In this document: one piece after another, positions 8,785 through 16,929 of the stretch
Numbering within the stretch: the first letter of the stretch is position 1
How the letters are laid out: each line of letters starts with the position of its first letter
From: Anaerolineae bacterium
Lineage (GTDB): Bacteria > Chloroflexota > Anaerolineae > Aggregatilineales > Aggregatilineaceae
Assembly: GCA_027494015.1 (NCBI GenBank)
Contig: JAOSJP010000001.1
Location: 903,844 to 937,204 of the forward strand
Length of the DNA stretch: 33,361 bases
Direction of reading: 5' to 3'
The notes under the pieces: generated by a model
Databases searched by the model: none
Told to the model about the DNA's origin: nothing
The model's input: the letters and a program-made list of their open reading frames with translations, nothing else
Translations under genes and position numbers: made by a program

Positions 8785-9516
8785 ATGAACTCAACAGAGC
8801 CTTTTGCGACCTTTAGCACCATTGACCAAAAACCGCTGAGCGAGCGGATTATCGAGCGTATGCTGGGCCTCATCAGCGAGCGGAAGCTCAAGCCCGGCGA
8901 CCGGCTGCCCCCCGAAACGGAGCTCGCCGCCATGCTCAACGTGAGCCGCCCCTCGCTGCGCGAGGCGCTGCGCGCGCTCTCCGTGATGAAGGTGGTCGAA
9001 ATCCGCCAAGGCTCCGGCACCTACGTCACCTCTCTGCAACCGGAGCTTCTGGTCGAGCACCTCGACTTCGTTTTCTCGCTCGACGTTTCCACTTTCCTCC
9101 AACTCCTCCAGGCCAGAAGCGTCATCGAGCCGGGGATCAGCGAGATCGCGGCGTCGCACATCACGGACGAGGAGATCGCCGGGCTTGAAGCGCTTGTCAC
9201 CCAGTCCGAGCATTCGCGTGACGACCCGCACGCCTTCATGATGGCCGATGCCGAGCTACACCGGCTGATCGCCAATGCCTCGCGCAACCCCATCCTGATC
9301 CGCTTCATGGAGTCCATCGGTCGCCTGGGGCTAGCCAGCCGCCGGCGCACGACGCAGCTTCCTGGCGTGGTAGATCAGGTGCTTGACGATCACCGGGCCA
9401 TCATCCAGGCGTTGAAAGCGCGCGACCCGCTGGCAGCACGTGAGGCCATGCGCCGCCATCTGGAGATTATCCAGAACCGTCTGGAGAGGGCGACGGACGA
9501 GCCTGGAGAGGAGTAG
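8785..9516 (+). CDS. GntR-family (FadR subfamily, FCD domain) transcriptional regulator
   Basis: This 243-residue protein has a GntR winged helix (LPPETELAAMLNVSRPSLREALRAL, then the wing EIRQGSGTYV). It is followed by an all-helical FCD ligand-binding domain. Candidate metal/ligand residues are Asp and His in DAELHRLIANASRN, and the His residues of DDHRAIIQAL and RRHLEIIQ. ATG 8785 is chosen. A TTG at 8746 would also be in frame but lies inside the operator palindrome and adds residues lacking family resemblance. The gene heads the rightward operon and probably responds to a carboxylate or sugar acid handled by the downstream enzymes. With the IclR gene it makes a two-regulator divergent control point. 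Confidence 0.88.
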   Translation: MNSTEPFATFSTIDQKPLSERIIERMLGLISERKLKPGDRLPPETELAAMLNVSRPSLREALRALSVMKVVEIRQGSGTYVTSLQPELLVEHLDFVFSLDVSTFLQLLQARSVIEPGISEIAASHITDEEIAGLEALVTQSEHSRDDPHAFMMADAELHRLIANASRNPILIRFMESIGRLGLASRRRTTQLPGVVDQVLDDHRAIIQALKARDPLAAREAMRRHLEIIQNRLERATDEPGEE

Positions 9517-9603
9517 CCGCGCCAGCGGCCTCAGTGCGGATCGGGCGCGGCGGCCCCCTGTTTCAGGCTGTCGCGGGAACATTGGCAACCGAAAGGAAGA
9601 ATC

Positions 9604-10764
9604 GTGTCCGAGGTACGTTTTGAGCCATTGGGCTTCAACAAAGCCGAGTTGCTCAAGCGGATGGGCGAAGCTGGGCTGGACGGCGTCCTGCTGACCTCAC
9701 CGGAGAACGTGTTCTACACCACCGGCTACCCCGCTTTGCCGAGCAGCGGCAACCCCATTCTCTACGCCTTGCGTAACGTGCTCCCCTTCTTCTCTTATGT
9801 GTCCGCGCGCGGCAAGACGACCTTGCTGTGCTGGGGCGGTGCGGCGGGTGGCGTCGCTTACGGCGTGGACGCCGTGAAGACGTTTTCCGACATCAGCGGG
9901 GCCTATAAGGAGCTGGCCTCGGTGCTGTCCGCCGACCTGACGTCCTCCGCCCGCCTGGGTATCGAGTCAAGCTGCCCCTATGCCGTGCTGCAGGTCGCCG
10001 GCCAGGTTGTCCAGCCGGAGCACCTGGTAGTGGTGGATCGGGCGATGATGCTGACCCGCATGGTCAAGTCGCCCCAGGAGGTCGCTCTGCTGGAGAAAAG
10101 CGTCCAGGTCGTGGAGCAGACCGTCGCGGAGCTGATGGACATGATTCACCTAGGCATTGACCGGCCCAGCCTGATGCAGGCGGCGAAGGTGGGCATGATG
10201 CGGCACGGCGCTTCCGGGATCAGCCATGTCACGCTGTCGTTCGGCGCGTCGAACCCGGAAGTGGAAATCTACGAGAAGCTCCAGCCGGGCAAGCTGGTCA
10301 CGCTCGACCTGGGAGCCATCGTCTCCGGCTACTATTCCGACAACCGGCGGCTGATGTTCAGTGGCGAGATTCCCCCTGCCATCACCGCCCTGCACCAGAC
10401 CATGTGCGCCATCGTGGACGAGGTGGGCGGCGCGCTGGCTCCCGGCAAGACCTTCGGGGAGGTCTTCGACCTGGCGATGTCCCTCTACGACCAGGAGGGC
10501 CTCAAGCCGTTCATCCCCAACATCGGCCACACCATCGGCTTGCAGGTTGAGGAAATCTGGCTCTACCCGGAGAACGCGGCGCTGGTGCTTGAGCCGGGAA
10601 TCGTGCTCAACCTGGAAATGTACACGGTGCACGAAACCGGCGAGCTGATCGGCGACGAGGAAACCTACGTGATCACCGAGAGCGGAGCACGGCAGATCAC
10701 CCATCTGCCCACCGCCATCCGGCCTGTGACGAAGACCGACATCTCCCACACTTTCGGAGCGTAG
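9604..10764 (+). CDS. M24-family metallopeptidase (Xaa-Pro peptidase/creatinase-like)
   Basis: This 386-residue protein has an N-terminal creatinase-type domain (residues 1-150) and a C-terminal pita-bread metallopeptidase domain. The dinuclear metal ligands are all present: Asp235 and Asp246 in LDLGAIVSGYYSDNRR, His309 in NIGHTIGL, Glu338 in LNLEMY and Glu352 in DEETYVI. Peptidase or amidinohydrolase activity is therefore possible. The start is GTG at 9604, with AAAGGAAGA just upstream; no suitable ATG exists. It follows the regulator by 87 bases and precedes a Gfo/Idh gene by 4, so it belongs to the sugar operon. A proline peptidase role is not obviously useful here. Hydrolysis of an amide-bearing substrate or intermediate is a possible alternative. 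Confidence 0.83.
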   Translation: MSEVRFEPLGFNKAELLKRMGEAGLDGVLLTSPENVFYTTGYPALPSSGNPILYALRNVLPFFSYVSARGKTTLLCWGGAAGGVAYGVDAVKTFSDISGAYKELASVLSADLTSSARLGIESSCPYAVLQVAGQVVQPEHLVVVDRAMMLTRMVKSPQEVALLEKSVQVVEQTVAELMDMIHLGIDRPSLMQAAKVGMMRHGASGISHVTLSFGASNPEVEIYEKLQPGKLVTLDLGAIVSGYYSDNRRLMFSGEIPPAITALHQTMCAIVDEVGGALAPGKTFGEVFDLAMSLYDQEGLKPFIPNIGHTIGLQVEEIWLYPENAALVLEPGIVLNLEMYTVHETGELIGDEETYVITESGARQITHLPTAIRPVTKTDISHTFGA

Positions 10765-10768
10765 CACC

Positions 10769-11815
10769 ATGCAGCGAAGGAAACTGCGGGTTGGCATCAT
10801 CGGTCTGGGCATCATCTCCGATGCCCATGTCGAGGGCTGCGCTGCCATGAGTGACATCGCCGATGTCGTCGCCGTATGCGACATTGACGAGCCTAAAGCG
10901 CGCCGCGTGGCCGAGCGGTTCGGCGCGGCGGTCTTCACTGACTACCGCCGCCTGATTGACGACGCTGACGTTGATCTGCTGGACATCATCCTGCCCCACA
11001 ACCTGCACTACCCCGTCACGCTGTACGCCCTCCAGCGCGGCAAGCACGTGCTGCTGGAGAAACCTCTGACGGTTGACCCGGACGAGGGCCTGGCGCTCAT
11101 CGAGGCGGCGCGCGCGGGGGACGTGCAGTTTTCGGTGGCCGAGAACACGCGCTTTGTCACCGCCTACCTGGAAGCCGAAAAGCTGCTGCGTGCGGGCGCG
11201 CTGGGCGACATCTACCAGATTCGCACGCTGATCGCCGGCAGCGAGCTAGAGCGACTGGTCAATCCGCACCCCTGGAAGGCGTCGCGCACCGGCTCCGGCG
11301 GCGGGGTGATCATGGATGCCAGCCCGCACACCTTTTACCTGCTCAAGTGGCTGTTCGGCGAGATAGAGGACCTGCAAGCGTTCGCGTCCAAGAGGGTCTC
11401 CGCCAGCGAGGTCGAGGACAGCGCCCTGATCGTGGGGCGCATGGCGGGTGGGGCGGAATTCACGCTCCAGTTCAGCTTCACCGCCCTGATCCCCTGGACG
11501 GAGCGGCTGGAGATTTACGGCAGCAAGGCGGCCCTGATCATTGACCAGATCGCCCGTCCGCCCGCGATTCTCTACACCGGCAGCGAAGACTTCCACGGGA
11601 CGCCGCTCGAAGCCGTGCCCTACGACCCCGTGCGCTGGAAGCACGACTCGATTGTCGCCGAAGTCAAGGACTTCTTGCAGACCGTGTGGGACGGCGGCAC
11701 GCCCAAGGTTGATCCGGCAGATGCCCATTACGGGCTGCTGGCCATCCGGGCAGCGTACCAATCAGTTGAGAGCGGAAGCCGTGTAGCGGTACCCAGGCCG
11801 GTTGTCCTGGCCTGA
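10769..11815 (+). CDS. Gfo/Idh/MocA-family oxidoreductase (second copy)
   Basis: This 348-residue NAD(P)-dependent dehydrogenase has the Rossmann motif VGIIGLGIIS, the Asp-rich VCDID segment and a canonical EKP motif (97-99). The C-terminal domain contains GGGVIMDASPHTFYLLKWLFG with the Asp/His pair usual in sugar dehydrogenases. It starts four bases after the M24 gene and ends 20 bases before the BKACE gene. It is related to, but clearly diverged from, the Gfo/Idh protein of the leftward operon. The two may catalyse successive or reciprocal oxidations, a common arrangement in inositol and 3-keto-sugar pathways. The substrate is not known. Confidence 0.88.
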   Translation: MQRRKLRVGIIGLGIISDAHVEGCAAMSDIADVVAVCDIDEPKARRVAERFGAAVFTDYRRLIDDADVDLLDIILPHNLHYPVTLYALQRGKHVLLEKPLTVDPDEGLALIEAARAGDVQFSVAENTRFVTAYLEAEKLLRAGALGDIYQIRTLIAGSELERLVNPHPWKASRTGSGGGVIMDASPHTFYLLKWLFGEIEDLQAFASKRVSASEVEDSALIVGRMAGGAEFTLQFSFTALIPWTERLEIYGSKAALIIDQIARPPAILYTGSEDFHGTPLEAVPYDPVRWKHDSIVAEVKDFLQTVWDGGTPKVDPADAHYGLLAIRAAYQSVESGSRVAVPRPVVLA

Positions 11816-11835
11816 TCCAGTTCAAAGGAGTATTC

Positions 11836-12624
11836 ATGCAACCCCTCATCATCACCGCCACAGCCAACATCTGTTGGCTGGCACCCGACAAAGTGGATTA
11901 CCCCAAGACGCCCGAAGCCATCGTGGACGAGGCGCTGCGCTGCCAGCAGGCCGGGGCGACGATCATCCACACGCACGCCGAAAGCCGCTGGCAGGAAGTG
12001 ATCGCCCTGCACCGCCAAAAAGCGGGCGACCTGGTGCTGCAATGCGGCATGTCCAGCCTGCCGATTCCGGAGCGGATGGACGTCTTCACCCACCACGCCG
12101 ACATGATCTCGATGATCACCAGCCACCACGACGAAGCCTTCACCGGGCGGGACTTCCACGTGCTGCACCCGCGCGAAGAGCTTGAGGAGTACATGCGGCT
12201 GTGCAACGAGTACAAGGTCAGGCCGGAGCTGGAAATCTGGAACACCGGCTCGATCTGGAACATGAACTACCTGATCGAGAAAGGGCTGCTCAAGCCGCCC
12301 TATTTCACGACGCTATTCTTCGACTGGCCGGGCGGGCAGTGGTCGCCGGGCACCATCGAGGAATATCTCCACCGCCGCCGTCACATGCCCGCCGGGTCGG
12401 TGATCAACGTCAGCATCATGGGCAGCGCCCAGCGCGCGATCATCACGGCAGCAATTGCCAACGGCGATCACGTGCGGGTGGGCACCGAGGACAACCCGTA
12501 CAACATAGACGGCAAGATCGTCCCGACGCATGAGCTTGTGGCCGAAGCCGCCGCCATCGCGCGGGCAATCGGGCGGCCTGTCGCGACGGTGAGCGAAACC
12601 CGCCGTATGCTTGGATTGGCTTAG
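11836..12624 (+). CDS. BKACE (DUF849) beta-keto acid cleavage enzyme
   Basis: This 262-residue TIM-barrel enzyme belongs to the beta-keto acid cleavage family typified by 3-keto-5-aminohexanoate cleavage enzyme (Kce). Members condense a beta-keto acid with acetyl-CoA to give acetoacetate and a new CoA ester. Zn ligands can be located: His45 and His47 in IIHTHAES, and Glu218 in HVRVGTEDN. The start ATG at 11836 has AAAGGAG upstream. The protein is a little shorter than many BKACEs (270-310). The preceding Gfo/Idh and the following SDR are plausible suppliers of the beta-keto acid. The substrate cannot be assigned without structural comparison of the specificity loops. It could feed CoA esters to central metabolism. 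Confidence 0.85.
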   Translation: MQPLIITATANICWLAPDKVDYPKTPEAIVDEALRCQQAGATIIHTHAESRWQEVIALHRQKAGDLVLQCGMSSLPIPERMDVFTHHADMISMITSHHDEAFTGRDFHVLHPREELEEYMRLCNEYKVRPELEIWNTGSIWNMNYLIEKGLLKPPYFTTLFFDWPGGQWSPGTIEEYLHRRRHMPAGSVINVSIMGSAQRAIITAAIANGDHVRVGTEDNPYNIDGKIVPTHELVAEAAAIARAIGRPVATVSETRRMLGLA

Positions 12625-12646
12625 AGGACGAGGGATTGGAGCACTG

Positions 12647-13426
12647 ATGAGCAACGGAAGCAAAGTCCTGCTCGTGACAGGGGGCGCGCGCGGCATCGGC
12701 GCGGCGGCTGCTGAGGTATTCAGCCAGCACGGTTATGACGTGTCCATCCTGGACATCCTGCCCCCAGCCGAGGCGGACGACATCCGCCAGAAGGTGCAGG
12801 CGAACGGCGCGCGCTGCCTCTACATCCAGTGCGACGTGGCCGACGAAGCGCAGGTCAAGCAGGCTGTCCAGCGGACGCTCGCTGAGCTGGGCACCATTGA
12901 CGTGCTGGTGAACAACGCTGGCATCGTGCTGGTGGCCGCAGTCGAAGACATCCCCTACGAGCAGTTCATGCGCGTGGTCAGCGTGAACCTGGGGGGCACC
13001 TTCCTGCTGTGCAAGCACGTGCTGCCCGTGCTGAAGGCCAAGCGCGGCGGAGCCATCGTCAACATGGGATCGGTGTCGGGCCACGTGGGGCAGATTGACC
13101 ACTCGTCCTACGGCTCCACCAAGGGCGCGATCATCGCTTTCACACGCGCGCTCGCCTGGGAAGTGGCGAAGTACGGCATCCGGGTCAACTCGATCAGCCC
13201 CGGCTCGGTAGATACGCCCATGCTGCGCGGCGACATCCAGATCGAGTCGGAGAAGACAGGGCTGCCGTTTGAGGAAGTCAAGAAGATCCGCGAGGCTGAG
13301 CAGGCATTCAACCGCTGGGCCGATCCACTGGAAATCGGCGAAGCGATCTACTTCCTGGCCAGTGACAAGGCTTCGTTCATCACCGGCACCGACCTGCTCG
13401 TGGACTGCGGGTGGGTCGCCAAGTGA
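12647..13426 (+). CDS. Short-chain dehydrogenase/reductase (SDR)
   Basis: This 259-residue classical SDR has TGGARGIG (11-18, cofactor), NNAG (89-92), the catalytic set Asn114, Ser142, Tyr155, Lys159 (GSVSG...YGSTK) and PGSVDTP. The Asp of SILDIL following the second strand suggests NAD(H) preference. ATG 12647 is chosen, with GGAG about seven bases upstream; the frame to 12611 overlaps the BKACE gene. It sits 22 bases after BKACE and about 209 before the binding protein gene. It probably oxidises a hydroxyl to give the keto compound used by BKACE or the Gfo/Idh enzymes. Confidence 0.87.
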   Translation: MSNGSKVLLVTGGARGIGAAAAEVFSQHGYDVSILDILPPAEADDIRQKVQANGARCLYIQCDVADEAQVKQAVQRTLAELGTIDVLVNNAGIVLVAAVEDIPYEQFMRVVSVNLGGTFLLCKHVLPVLKAKRGGAIVNMGSVSGHVGQIDHSSYGSTKGAIIAFTRALAWEVAKYGIRVNSISPGSVDTPMLRGDIQIESEKTGLPFEEVKKIREAEQAFNRWADPLEIGEAIYFLASDKASFITGTDLLVDCGWVAK

Positions 13427-13635
13427 TGCGCCCTGCGGCGCAATTGGAAGGGGGGTGATGCCCGGTAATCGAGCTGACCGGCGAGTTACTAGCTCCTGGC
13501 GAACAACGTGCTCATCTTACGCGATTTCACACGTGTTCTGCTTCCGGCCAGCCCGATACCTTAGATAAATATAACAGAATGTCCCGGCGTAGTGAACCGT
13601 GAATCCTTAACCACAGTTACGGGAGGAAAGGCCAA

Positions 13636-14895
13636 ATGCATAGGAAAACAGGTTTACACTTGCTCTTGTTGGTGCTGATCGTGCTGGGTATCGGCGCAAG
13701 CGCCGTCGGCGCCCAAGAGACGATTAGCATCGTCCACTACTACAGTGACGTCCTCGGCAAGGAAGCGATCGGCAAGATTCTCGCCAACTTCAACGAGGCG
13801 CACCCTGAGTATGAGGTCGTGGACAACTCTGCTGGGCACGAGGACTTCAAGACCCAGATTCTGGTCACCATCGCCGGTGACAACCCGCCCGACATCTTCT
13901 CGTACTGGGCTGGCGCTCGCACGCAGTTCGTGACCGACGCGGGCCGCTTGATGAGCCTGGCGGACTTCTGGGAGGAGAACGATCTGGACTCGATCATCCC
14001 AGCAGGCGTCAAGGCTGCGGCCATCTACAATGACGACATCTACCTGATCCCCATGAACGTCCATCCCACCGGCTTCTGGTACAACCCCAAGGTGATGGCC
14101 GATGCCGGGATCACCAAGATGCCAGAGACCTGGGACGAGCTTAAGGAAGCCTGCGTGACCCTGAAGGAAGCGGGCGTCAACCCGATCTCGCTCGGCTCGA
14201 TGAACCGCTGGCCGGCCCAGTTCTGGTTCGACTACATGGTGTCCTACACTGCCGGTGCCGAATACCGCCAGAAGCTGATGGCGGGCGAGGCCAAGTACAC
14301 GGACCCCGAAGTCGTCACTGCCATGGAGACGTGGAAGGAACTGACGGACCTCGGTTGCTTTGCCCCAGACTCCAACGCCTACGACTGGACTGAGGCTGCC
14401 GACATGGTCGCCAACGGCACCGCCGCGATGAACCTGATGGGCACCTTCATCACCGGCTACCTGAACGGCCTCGGCCTGGAGCCGGGCGTTGACTATGACT
14501 TCTTCCCCTTCCCCATCATCAACCCCGACGTGCCGCGCGTGACGCACGGCACGGTTGATGGCTGGGTTGTCCCAGAGAACGCCAAGAATCCGGAAGGCGC
14601 TAAAGCCCTGCTGCTGCACTTCGTGAGCAAGGACTCGCAGGAGATTTGGGCGGTGGGCCAGGGTGCGTTGGCCGCTTCGACCGCTGTGGACACGGGCATC
14701 TACTCGCCGGTCATGGCGGAGGCTGCGGAATATCTGGCAAGCGTGATGTTCCTCAGCGGCTATGACCTCTCCACCACTCCGCCGATGGCTGAGGGCGGGC
14801 TGGACATGTTCGCCATGTTCATGAACGACCCGTCGGGCTATCAGGAGTACCTTGAGATCACCCAAGAAGTCGCGGACGATGTGTTTGGTGGGTAA
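13636..14895 (+). CDS. ABC transporter extracellular sugar-binding protein (family 1 solute-binding)
   Basis: This 419-residue protein has a Sec signal peptide: basic MHRKTG, hydrophobic LHLLLLVLIVLGIG, and predicted cleavage after AVGA (residue 26). No lipobox Cys is present, which is unusual for a monoderm-type binding protein; anchoring, if any, is not evident. The mature part shows the fold pattern of CUT1 (family 1) binding proteins, including NPPDIFSYWAG, DIYLIPMNVHPTGFWYNPKVMADAGITKMPETWDEL and GTAAMNLMGTFITGY. A strong GGAGGAAAGG precedes the ATG at 13636. It is followed by two permease genes but no ATPase, so a shared MsmK/UgpC-like ATPase encoded elsewhere must energise uptake. It would capture the substrate of this catabolic locus, probably a mono- or oligosaccharide or a glycoside. 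Confidence 0.9.
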   Translation: MHRKTGLHLLLLVLIVLGIGASAVGAQETISIVHYYSDVLGKEAIGKILANFNEAHPEYEVVDNSAGHEDFKTQILVTIAGDNPPDIFSYWAGARTQFVTDAGRLMSLADFWEENDLDSIIPAGVKAAAIYNDDIYLIPMNVHPTGFWYNPKVMADAGITKMPETWDELKEACVTLKEAGVNPISLGSMNRWPAQFWFDYMVSYTAGAEYRQKLMAGEAKYTDPEVVTAMETWKELTDLGCFAPDSNAYDWTEAADMVANGTAAMNLMGTFITGYLNGLGLEPGVDYDFFPFPIINPDVPRVTHGTVDGWVVPENAKNPEGAKALLLHFVSKDSQEIWAVGQGALAASTAVDTGIYSPVMAEAAEYLASVMFLSGYDLSTTPPMAEGGLDMFAMFMNDPSGYQEYLEITQEVADDVFGG

Positions 14896-14912
14896 GCTAG
14901 TCTGAAGCTCGT

Positions 14913-14943
14913 GGCATAGGGCGGATAGCCTCCGCCCTATGCC
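14913..14943 (+). promoter_or_regulatory. Intercistronic hairpin between binding protein and permease genes
   Basis: A perfect 13-bp stem (GGCATAGGGCGGA / TCCGCCCTATGCC) encloses the 5-base loop TAGCC, starting 17 bases after the binding protein stop. No T-run follows, so it is not a strong intrinsic terminator. It is better explained as an mRNA-stabilising or attenuating structure that gives more binding protein than permease. Confidence 0.65.
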
Positions 14944-14969
14944 GGTCTCGTGGTGCAGGAGACAACCTG

Positions 14970-15851
14970 GTGACCCGATCGCGACACATCTGGGCGTTTC
15001 TGTTTTTGCTGTTGCCCGTAACCTTTTATCTCGTTGTGGTGATCTACCCCCTGCTGTCGTCGTTCTATTTCAGCTTCACCGACTGGAACGGCTTCAGCCA
15101 GGACTACACCTTTGTTGGGCTGGACAACTATAAAAAGATGCAGACCGACCGCCTGTTCCGCAACGCCATCGAGAACACGGTCATCTGGACGGTCGCCGCC
15201 ATCGCGCTGCCAACGGCTGGTGGCCTGATGCTGGCCCTGGCGCTGCACGAGCGAGGCTTCATCTCCCGGCTCTTTAAATCGCTGTTCTACCTGCCGATTT
15301 GCCTGTCCCTGGTCGTCGTCGGCCAGGTCTGGATCTGGATTTACCAGCCGGACTTCGGGCTGATCAACGTGTTCCTGCGGAGCGTCGGGCTTGACGGCTG
15401 GGCGCGAGCCTGGCTGGCCAATCCAGACACGGCGCTGCAGGCGGTCATTGCCGCGTGGACGTGGCAGCAGACCGGCCTGGCCATGGTCATCTTCCTGGCT
15501 GGGCTGACCGCCGTGCCGCGCGAGCTGACCGAGGCGTCGCAAATAGACGGGGCGAATTACTGGCAGTCCGTGCGCCACGTGATTGTCCCCTTGTTGCGGC
15601 CTGCCTCCATTGTGGTCATCGCGCTGGCGGTCATCAACTCGCTGAAGAGCTTCGACATCCTCTACATGATGACGCGCGGCGGCCCCTTTCACTCGTCGGA
15701 CAATCTGGCCATGATGGTCTACAACGAATCATTCCAGAAATACCGGATGGGCTATGGCAGCACCGTCGCTGTGGTGCTGTTCATGGTCACGCTGGTCGTC
15801 ATCGCCATCTACTTCCGCCAGCAGCGCGGCCTGGAGCAGCTCTATGACTGA
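14970..15851 (+). CDS. ABC sugar transporter permease 1 (CUT1, MalF-like)
   Basis: This 293-residue inner-membrane permease has about six transmembrane helices, starting with WAFLFLLLPVTFYLVVVIYPLL. The EAA loop for ATPase contact is TEASQIDGANYWQSVRHVIVPLL, with the conserved ...DGAN...F/V..I.lP pattern. The start is GTG at 14970 with CAGGAG eight bases upstream. It overlaps the second permease by eight bases. It partners with permease 2 and the binding protein 13636-14895 for uptake. Confidence 0.9.
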   Translation: MTRSRHIWAFLFLLLPVTFYLVVVIYPLLSSFYFSFTDWNGFSQDYTFVGLDNYKKMQTDRLFRNAIENTVIWTVAAIALPTAGGLMLALALHERGFISRLFKSLFYLPICLSLVVVGQVWIWIYQPDFGLINVFLRSVGLDGWARAWLANPDTALQAVIAAWTWQQTGLAMVIFLAGLTAVPRELTEASQIDGANYWQSVRHVIVPLLRPASIVVIALAVINSLKSFDILYMMTRGGPFHSSDNLAMMVYNESFQKYRMGYGSTVAVVLFMVTLVVIAIYFRQQRGLEQLYD

Positions 15852-16731
15852 CCTGGCATCTACCGCGGCGACAGAGGCGCGGGCCGACATCTCTGGGGAG
15901 CGGTCAAAAGCACGGCGCTCGACGGCGATTCTATACGTGGTCCTGACCCTGCTCCTCCTGGTCTATTCGCTGCCGACCATCGGCGTGCTGCTGACCTCGC
16001 TGAAAACCAATGCCGAGATCTCGCGCGAAGGCGTCTGGAATCTGCCGGACAGCCTCAGCCTGAACAACTACCGGGCCGCCGTACAAGAAGGGAACGCGGG
16101 GCGCTATCTCGTCAATTCGCTCAAGGTGACCATCCCTGCCTGCGTGCTGTCCATCGTCTTCGGCATTCTGACCGGCTATACCCTGGCCAAGCTACCCTTC
16201 CGGGGCAGCGACATGCTGTTCGTCTTCCTCGTTGCCGGGTTGTTCTTTCCACCGCAGATCGTTATGATCCCCCTCTTCCGCATGTTCAACTCGGCGGGGT
16301 TGTACGACACGCTGTGGCCGATGATCATCGTGCACGCCGGGTTCGGCATTCCCATCTGCACGCTGGTGCTGAAGAACTTCTTCGCCACCATCCCGACCGC
16401 GATCCGCGAGGCGGCCATCATTGATGGCGCGAACGAGATACAGGTGCTGCTGCGGGTCATGCTGCCCCTGTCGCTGCCCTCGCTGGCTGTGCTGGCGACT
16501 CTGCAATTCACCTGGATCTGGAACGACTTCCTGTGGCCGGTCATCTTCACCCGCTCGGACGATGTGCGGACCATCATGTTCGGGCTGGCATCGCTGCGCG
16601 GGCAGTACAGCGTCGCCTACGGCACGCAGGCCGCGATGGCGATCTTTGCGAGCATCCCGACGCTGTTGATCTTCATCTTCTTCCAGAAGTACTTCATTCG
16701 CGGGCTGACGCTGGGTTCGGTGAAAGGGTAG
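15844..16731 (+). CDS. ABC sugar transporter permease 2 (CUT1, MalG-like)
   Basis: This 295-residue permease has six predicted membrane helices. The EAA motif is REAAIIDGANEIQVLLRVMLPLSLPSL, and the C-terminus FFQKYFIRGLTLGSVKG is typical of MalG-like subunits. ATG 15844 overlaps the end of permease 1 by eight bases in a different frame, so translation is coupled. The open frame upstream to 15754 is permease 1 shadow. No ATP-binding protein gene follows. About 198 bases without a recognisable gene separate it from the aldo/keto reductase. Confidence 0.9.
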   Translation: MTDLASTAATEARADISGERSKARRSTAILYVVLTLLLLVYSLPTIGVLLTSLKTNAEISREGVWNLPDSLSLNNYRAAVQEGNAGRYLVNSLKVTIPACVLSIVFGILTGYTLAKLPFRGSDMLFVFLVAGLFFPPQIVMIPLFRMFNSAGLYDTLWPMIIVHAGFGIPICTLVLKNFFATIPTAIREAAIIDGANEIQVLLRVMLPLSLPSLAVLATLQFTWIWNDFLWPVIFTRSDDVRTIMFGLASLRGQYSVAYGTQAAMAIFASIPTLLIFIFFQKYFIRGLTLGSVKG

Positions 16732-16929
16732 TGCTGCGGGCACCAAATTCGGTGCGAGGGCGAAGGCGAGCCAGGGCTGCCTGGCCTGGGTAGGGTCCGA
16801 CTTCCGCCGAGCGGATCGCACCCATCCCTGACCAGATCGCCGGCTTGACGCTCGCGCGCAGTGTCGCCGGACCTGCTTCCGCTCTTTGTGCCAGAGGAGC
16901 CACCGCCACCGTGCTCTTCAGGAGAAGCT

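Noticed and set aside
14913..14943. Intrinsic terminator after the binding protein gene
   Set aside because: No T-run follows and the permease genes continue the operon, so it was kept as a hairpin only.
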